A stretch of 8,177 nucleotides of DNA from JACPAB01 sp964366725 (GTDB taxonomy: Bacteria; Patescibacteriota; Minisyncoccia; 2-02-FULL-40-12; GWA2-44-9). Positions 6,734-8,177 of the stretch are shown here, piece by piece (position 1 is the stretch's first letter; the number at the start of each line of letters is the position of its first letter). The notes beneath the pieces are model-generated. The model was not told where the DNA came from, made no database searches, and saw nothing but the letters and a program-made list of their open reading frames with translations. The stretch spans positions 1-8,177 of the forward strand of contig CAYIUL010000022.1 of the NCBI GenBank assembly GCA_964366725.1, given 5' to 3'. The position numbers and the translations under genes are program-made.

Positions 6734-6763
6734 TTGACGTAAGCGTAGTTTATAGTGTATTAT
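6734..6763 (+). promoter_or_regulatory. Sigma-70-type promoter of the NYN gene
   Basis: A -35 TTGACG (6734-6739) and a -10 TATTAT (6758-6763) are separated by 18 nt. Each differs from consensus at one position. The predicted start, about 7 nt downstream, gives a short leader of roughly 18 nt containing the ribosome binding site. Confidence 0.65.
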
Positions 6764-6773
6764 ATGAAGGCAT

Positions 6774-6779
6774 AGGAGG
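6774..6779 (+). promoter_or_regulatory. Consensus Shine-Dalgarno of the NYN gene
   Basis: AGGAGG lies 8 nt before the ATG at 6788. It is stronger than anything seen before the operon genes on the other strand. Confidence 0.75.
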
Positions 6780-6787
6780 TCATTGAA

Positions 6788-7429
6788 ATGTCCGAAAAAC
6801 GAGTCGCGGTGTTCATCGATTGGGCGAATACGTTCCATCACGTGAACATGGATCTGGTCAAGTTCCGTGAATTCCTGGACTCTCTGGCGACGATCCATGT
6901 CGTGTATGCGTACGTGGTCGACTTCAGAGAGTTGCGCAAGAAAGACGACTCGACGGAGTCAAAGCGGTCTCCGCAAGGATTCTGGCACATGATGAGAAAG
7001 CTGGGTTTCCGGCTGTGTCTCAAGCCCGTGAAGGTCATACAACGAGAAGGAGAAGATGACCTGCACAAAGCGAATTGGGACATCGGAATGACCATCGACA
7101 TCCTCAAAACCGCGCAGAGCGGAAAGGTCGATGAGATCATTCTCTTTTCCGGAGACAGCGACTTTGAACCGCTCATCGAAGAGATCAAAAGTCCGCCGCA
7201 CCTGATCAAGGTCATAGTCGTCGCGAGGGGGTGGCAGACAGCCAGCGAACTTCGGATCTGCGCCGATCGTTTCATCGACCTGGAAGAACATCTGCCCGAA
7301 TTCTCCAGACCATACCAAGGCCGGTCGCGCCGGGAAATTGTGGAGGAGGCCCAGAGACCACCTGCATCTACTGCCCCTCTCCCTGAAACTGTTCCCCTCA
7401 CTGACGATGACATCGATATTCCTTTCTGA
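6788..7429 (+). CDS. NYN/LabA-like (DUF88, PIN-like) putative nuclease with SSB-like acidic C-terminal tail
   Basis: 213 aa. The NYN domain covers about residues 4-165. Acidic active-site signatures are present: FIDWAN with Asp11 and Asn14, NWDIGMTIDI with Asp98 and Asp104, and FSGDSDFEPLI with Asp123 and Asp125. Family knowledge: NYN domains adopt the PIN fold and usually bind divalent metal to cleave RNA; the substrate is unknown. Residues about 170-200 are charged and Pro-rich, probably disordered, and the chain ends TDDDIDIPF, very like the SSB C-terminal tip. The gene has its own promoter, consensus Shine-Dalgarno and intrinsic terminator and runs opposite to both neighbours. Codon choice also differs: Phe is TTC in 10 of 12 cases, Leu is CTG in 9 of 17 and never TTA. 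Together these suggest acquisition as an independent cassette. I see no antitoxin partner. The start is firm. Confidence 0.9.
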   Translation: MSEKRVAVFIDWANTFHHVNMDLVKFREFLDSLATIHVVYAYVVDFRELRKKDDSTESKRSPQGFWHMMRKLGFRLCLKPVKVIQREGEDDLHKANWDIGMTIDILKTAQSGKVDEIILFSGDSDFEPLIEEIKSPPHLIKVIVVARGWQTASELRICADRFIDLEEHLPEFSRPYQGRSRREIVEEAQRPPASTAPLPETVPLTDDDIDIPF

Positions 7430-7444
7430 CACCGGCGACTTCGC

Positions 7445-7472
7445 GCCCGTGGCTCCCAAGCCATGGGCTTTT
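7445..7472 (+). terminator. Intrinsic terminator after the NYN gene
   Basis: A 10-bp stem (7445-7454 with 7459-7468, one G-U wobble) and a CCCA loop are followed by TTTT and a T/A-rich run to about 7484. The T tract is on the plus-strand side, so it fits the NYN transcript. Read from the gyrA side the hairpin is followed by GC-rich sequence, so it is a poor terminator for gyrA. Confidence 0.8.
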
Positions 7473-7491
7473 AAATTAATTTTTAGAGTAT

Positions 7492-8177
7492 TCAAACAAT
7501 AACAACCGAGGCCAGACCGTCGCCGGATTCGACTCTCATTACTCTGACACCCTGCGTCGCTCTTCCGAGAACGGAAATGCTGGCTATGGAAGTTTTGATA
7601 ACAACCCCTTTTCGGGATACGGCAATGAGCTCTTTGTTTTCTTCCGAAGTAATGTGCGCCGAAACAAGATTTCCGGTCTTGGAAGTAAGTTTAGCGGTCA
7701 TTATTCCCTTGCCTCCGCGGGACTGCGTTTTATACGCTTTCATATCCGTCCTCTTGCCATAACCGTTTTCCATGACCACCAGAAGCTTGAGGCCTTTTTC
7801 CACGCCGGCCGGAACGACATCGGCTCCGACCAGTTTCTGCCTCTTATCGAGCCGAATGCCTATAACGCCGGAGGCGCCCCTGCCCATCGGCCGGACGTCT
7901 TTTTCTTTAAACCTGATGGAGCTTCCGCCCGATGTCACCAAAATTATCTGGTCGTCTCCGGAAGTCGTAAGCACCCAGCGCAGTTCGTCGTCACCCTTAA
8001 GCTTGATGGCGGCTAAGCCATTGCTTCTTACGTGGGAGAACGCGTCGATATCGACTTTCTTTATTATTCCGTTGGCGGTGGCCATGAAAAGATACCGGCT
8101 GCTCTTTTTATCCTTCGGGATGGGTATCACCGCCGTGATAAGGTCGGAAGAGGAAACCTGAAGGAAGTTCGCTATCG
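7492..8177 (-). CDS. gyrA: DNA gyrase subunit A, C-terminal beta-pinwheel part (5' end outside window)
   Basis: The last 227 residues are visible; the frame is open to the right edge (first full codon at 8175). This is the C-terminal DNA-wrapping domain of GyrA, which lets gyrase introduce negative supercoils. Several blade repeats are recognisable: YLFMATANGIIKKVDIDAF, RPMGRGASGVIGIRL, GYGKRTDMKAY and LGRATQGVRVMRV. A GyrA box occurs as QSRGGKG (7705-7725). The usual form is QRRGGKG, so one Arg is replaced by Ser, while the rest is intact. The box favours GyrA over ParC. The protein ends soon after the last blade (DGLASVVIV) without the long acidic tail seen in some GyrA proteins such as that of E. 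coli. It is convergent with the NYN gene, with 62 nt between their stops. The catalytic Tyr lies in the missing part. Confidence 0.93.
   Translation of the reverse strand, partial: IANFLQVSSSDLITAVIPIPKDKKSSRYLFMATANGIIKKVDIDAFSHVRSNGLAAIKLKGDDELRWVLTTSGDDQIILVTSGGSSIRFKEKDVRPMGRGASGVIGIRLDKRQKLVGADVVPAGVEKGLKLLVVMENGYGKRTDMKAYKTQSRGGKGIMTAKLTSKTGNLVSAHITSEENKELIAVSRKGVVIKTSIASISVLGRATQGVRVMRVESGDGLASVVIV

Noticed and set aside
6788..7429. NYN protein as the toxin of a toxin-antitoxin pair
   Set aside because: No small partner gene is present upstream or downstream. The gene stands alone between its own promoter and terminator.
7445..7468. Hairpin as terminator for gyrA
   Set aside because: On the minus strand the stem is followed by GC-rich sequence with no T run.
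6838..7495. Long minus-strand open frames opposite the NYN gene
   Set aside because: The plus-strand NYN protein has clear family motifs, a promoter, a ribosome binding site and a terminator. The antisense frames have no recognisable domain and arise from its codon bias.

Overview
The window most resembles a chromosomal segment of a Candidate Phyla Radiation bacterium (Patescibacteria, probably Parcubacteria-like). This is inferred from gene style: repeated small two-helix pilin-like membrane modules, Cys-rich secreted proteins, Ig-like/FN3 cell-surface repeats, a membrane-anchored solute-binding protein, and tightly overlapping genes. No rRNA or marker phylogeny is available here. TGA is used as a normal stop by several genes, so the recoded CPR lineages that read UGA as glycine are unlikely.

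Layout, right to left. The 3' part of gyrA lies on the minus strand at 7492-8177. Convergent to it on the plus strand is a single-gene cassette (6734-7472): promoter, consensus Shine-Dalgarno, a NYN/LabA-type putative nuclease, and an intrinsic terminator. Divergent from the cassette, a six-gene minus-strand operon runs from 6668 to the left edge: SAM-dependent methyltransferase, membrane-anchored extracellular solute-binding protein, a 725-aa pilin-module/Ig/FN3/lytic-transglycosylase protein, a single-pass surface protein, a 542-aa protein with a pilin module and Cys-rich repeats, and a small pilin-like protein cut by the window edge. Successive genes overlap by 4 or 1 nt or are separated by 1 or 7 nt, so they are probably co-transcribed and largely translationally coupled.

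Five of the six operon products are exported or membrane-anchored. Three carry the same signal-peptide plus two-helix segment that resembles type IV secretion pilins (VirB2/TrbC-like). One fuses that segment through Ig-like stalk domains to a VirB1-like peptidoglycan lytic transglycosylase. The simplest reading, which is inference, is an envelope-spanning or cell-surface apparatus related to type IV secretion, possibly for attachment or uptake. No ATPase, channel or permease gene is visible, so the rest of the system would lie to the left of the window or elsewhere.

The most notable single-gene observation is that the NYN protein ends in a Pro-rich linker plus an acidic DDDIDIPF tail. This closely resembles the C-terminal tip of single-stranded DNA-binding protein (SSB). 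There is no stretch over 300 bases without a gene. The two intergenic gaps (6669-6787 and 7430-7491) hold the promoters and the terminator. I saw no tRNA, rRNA, CRISPR array or insertion sequence.
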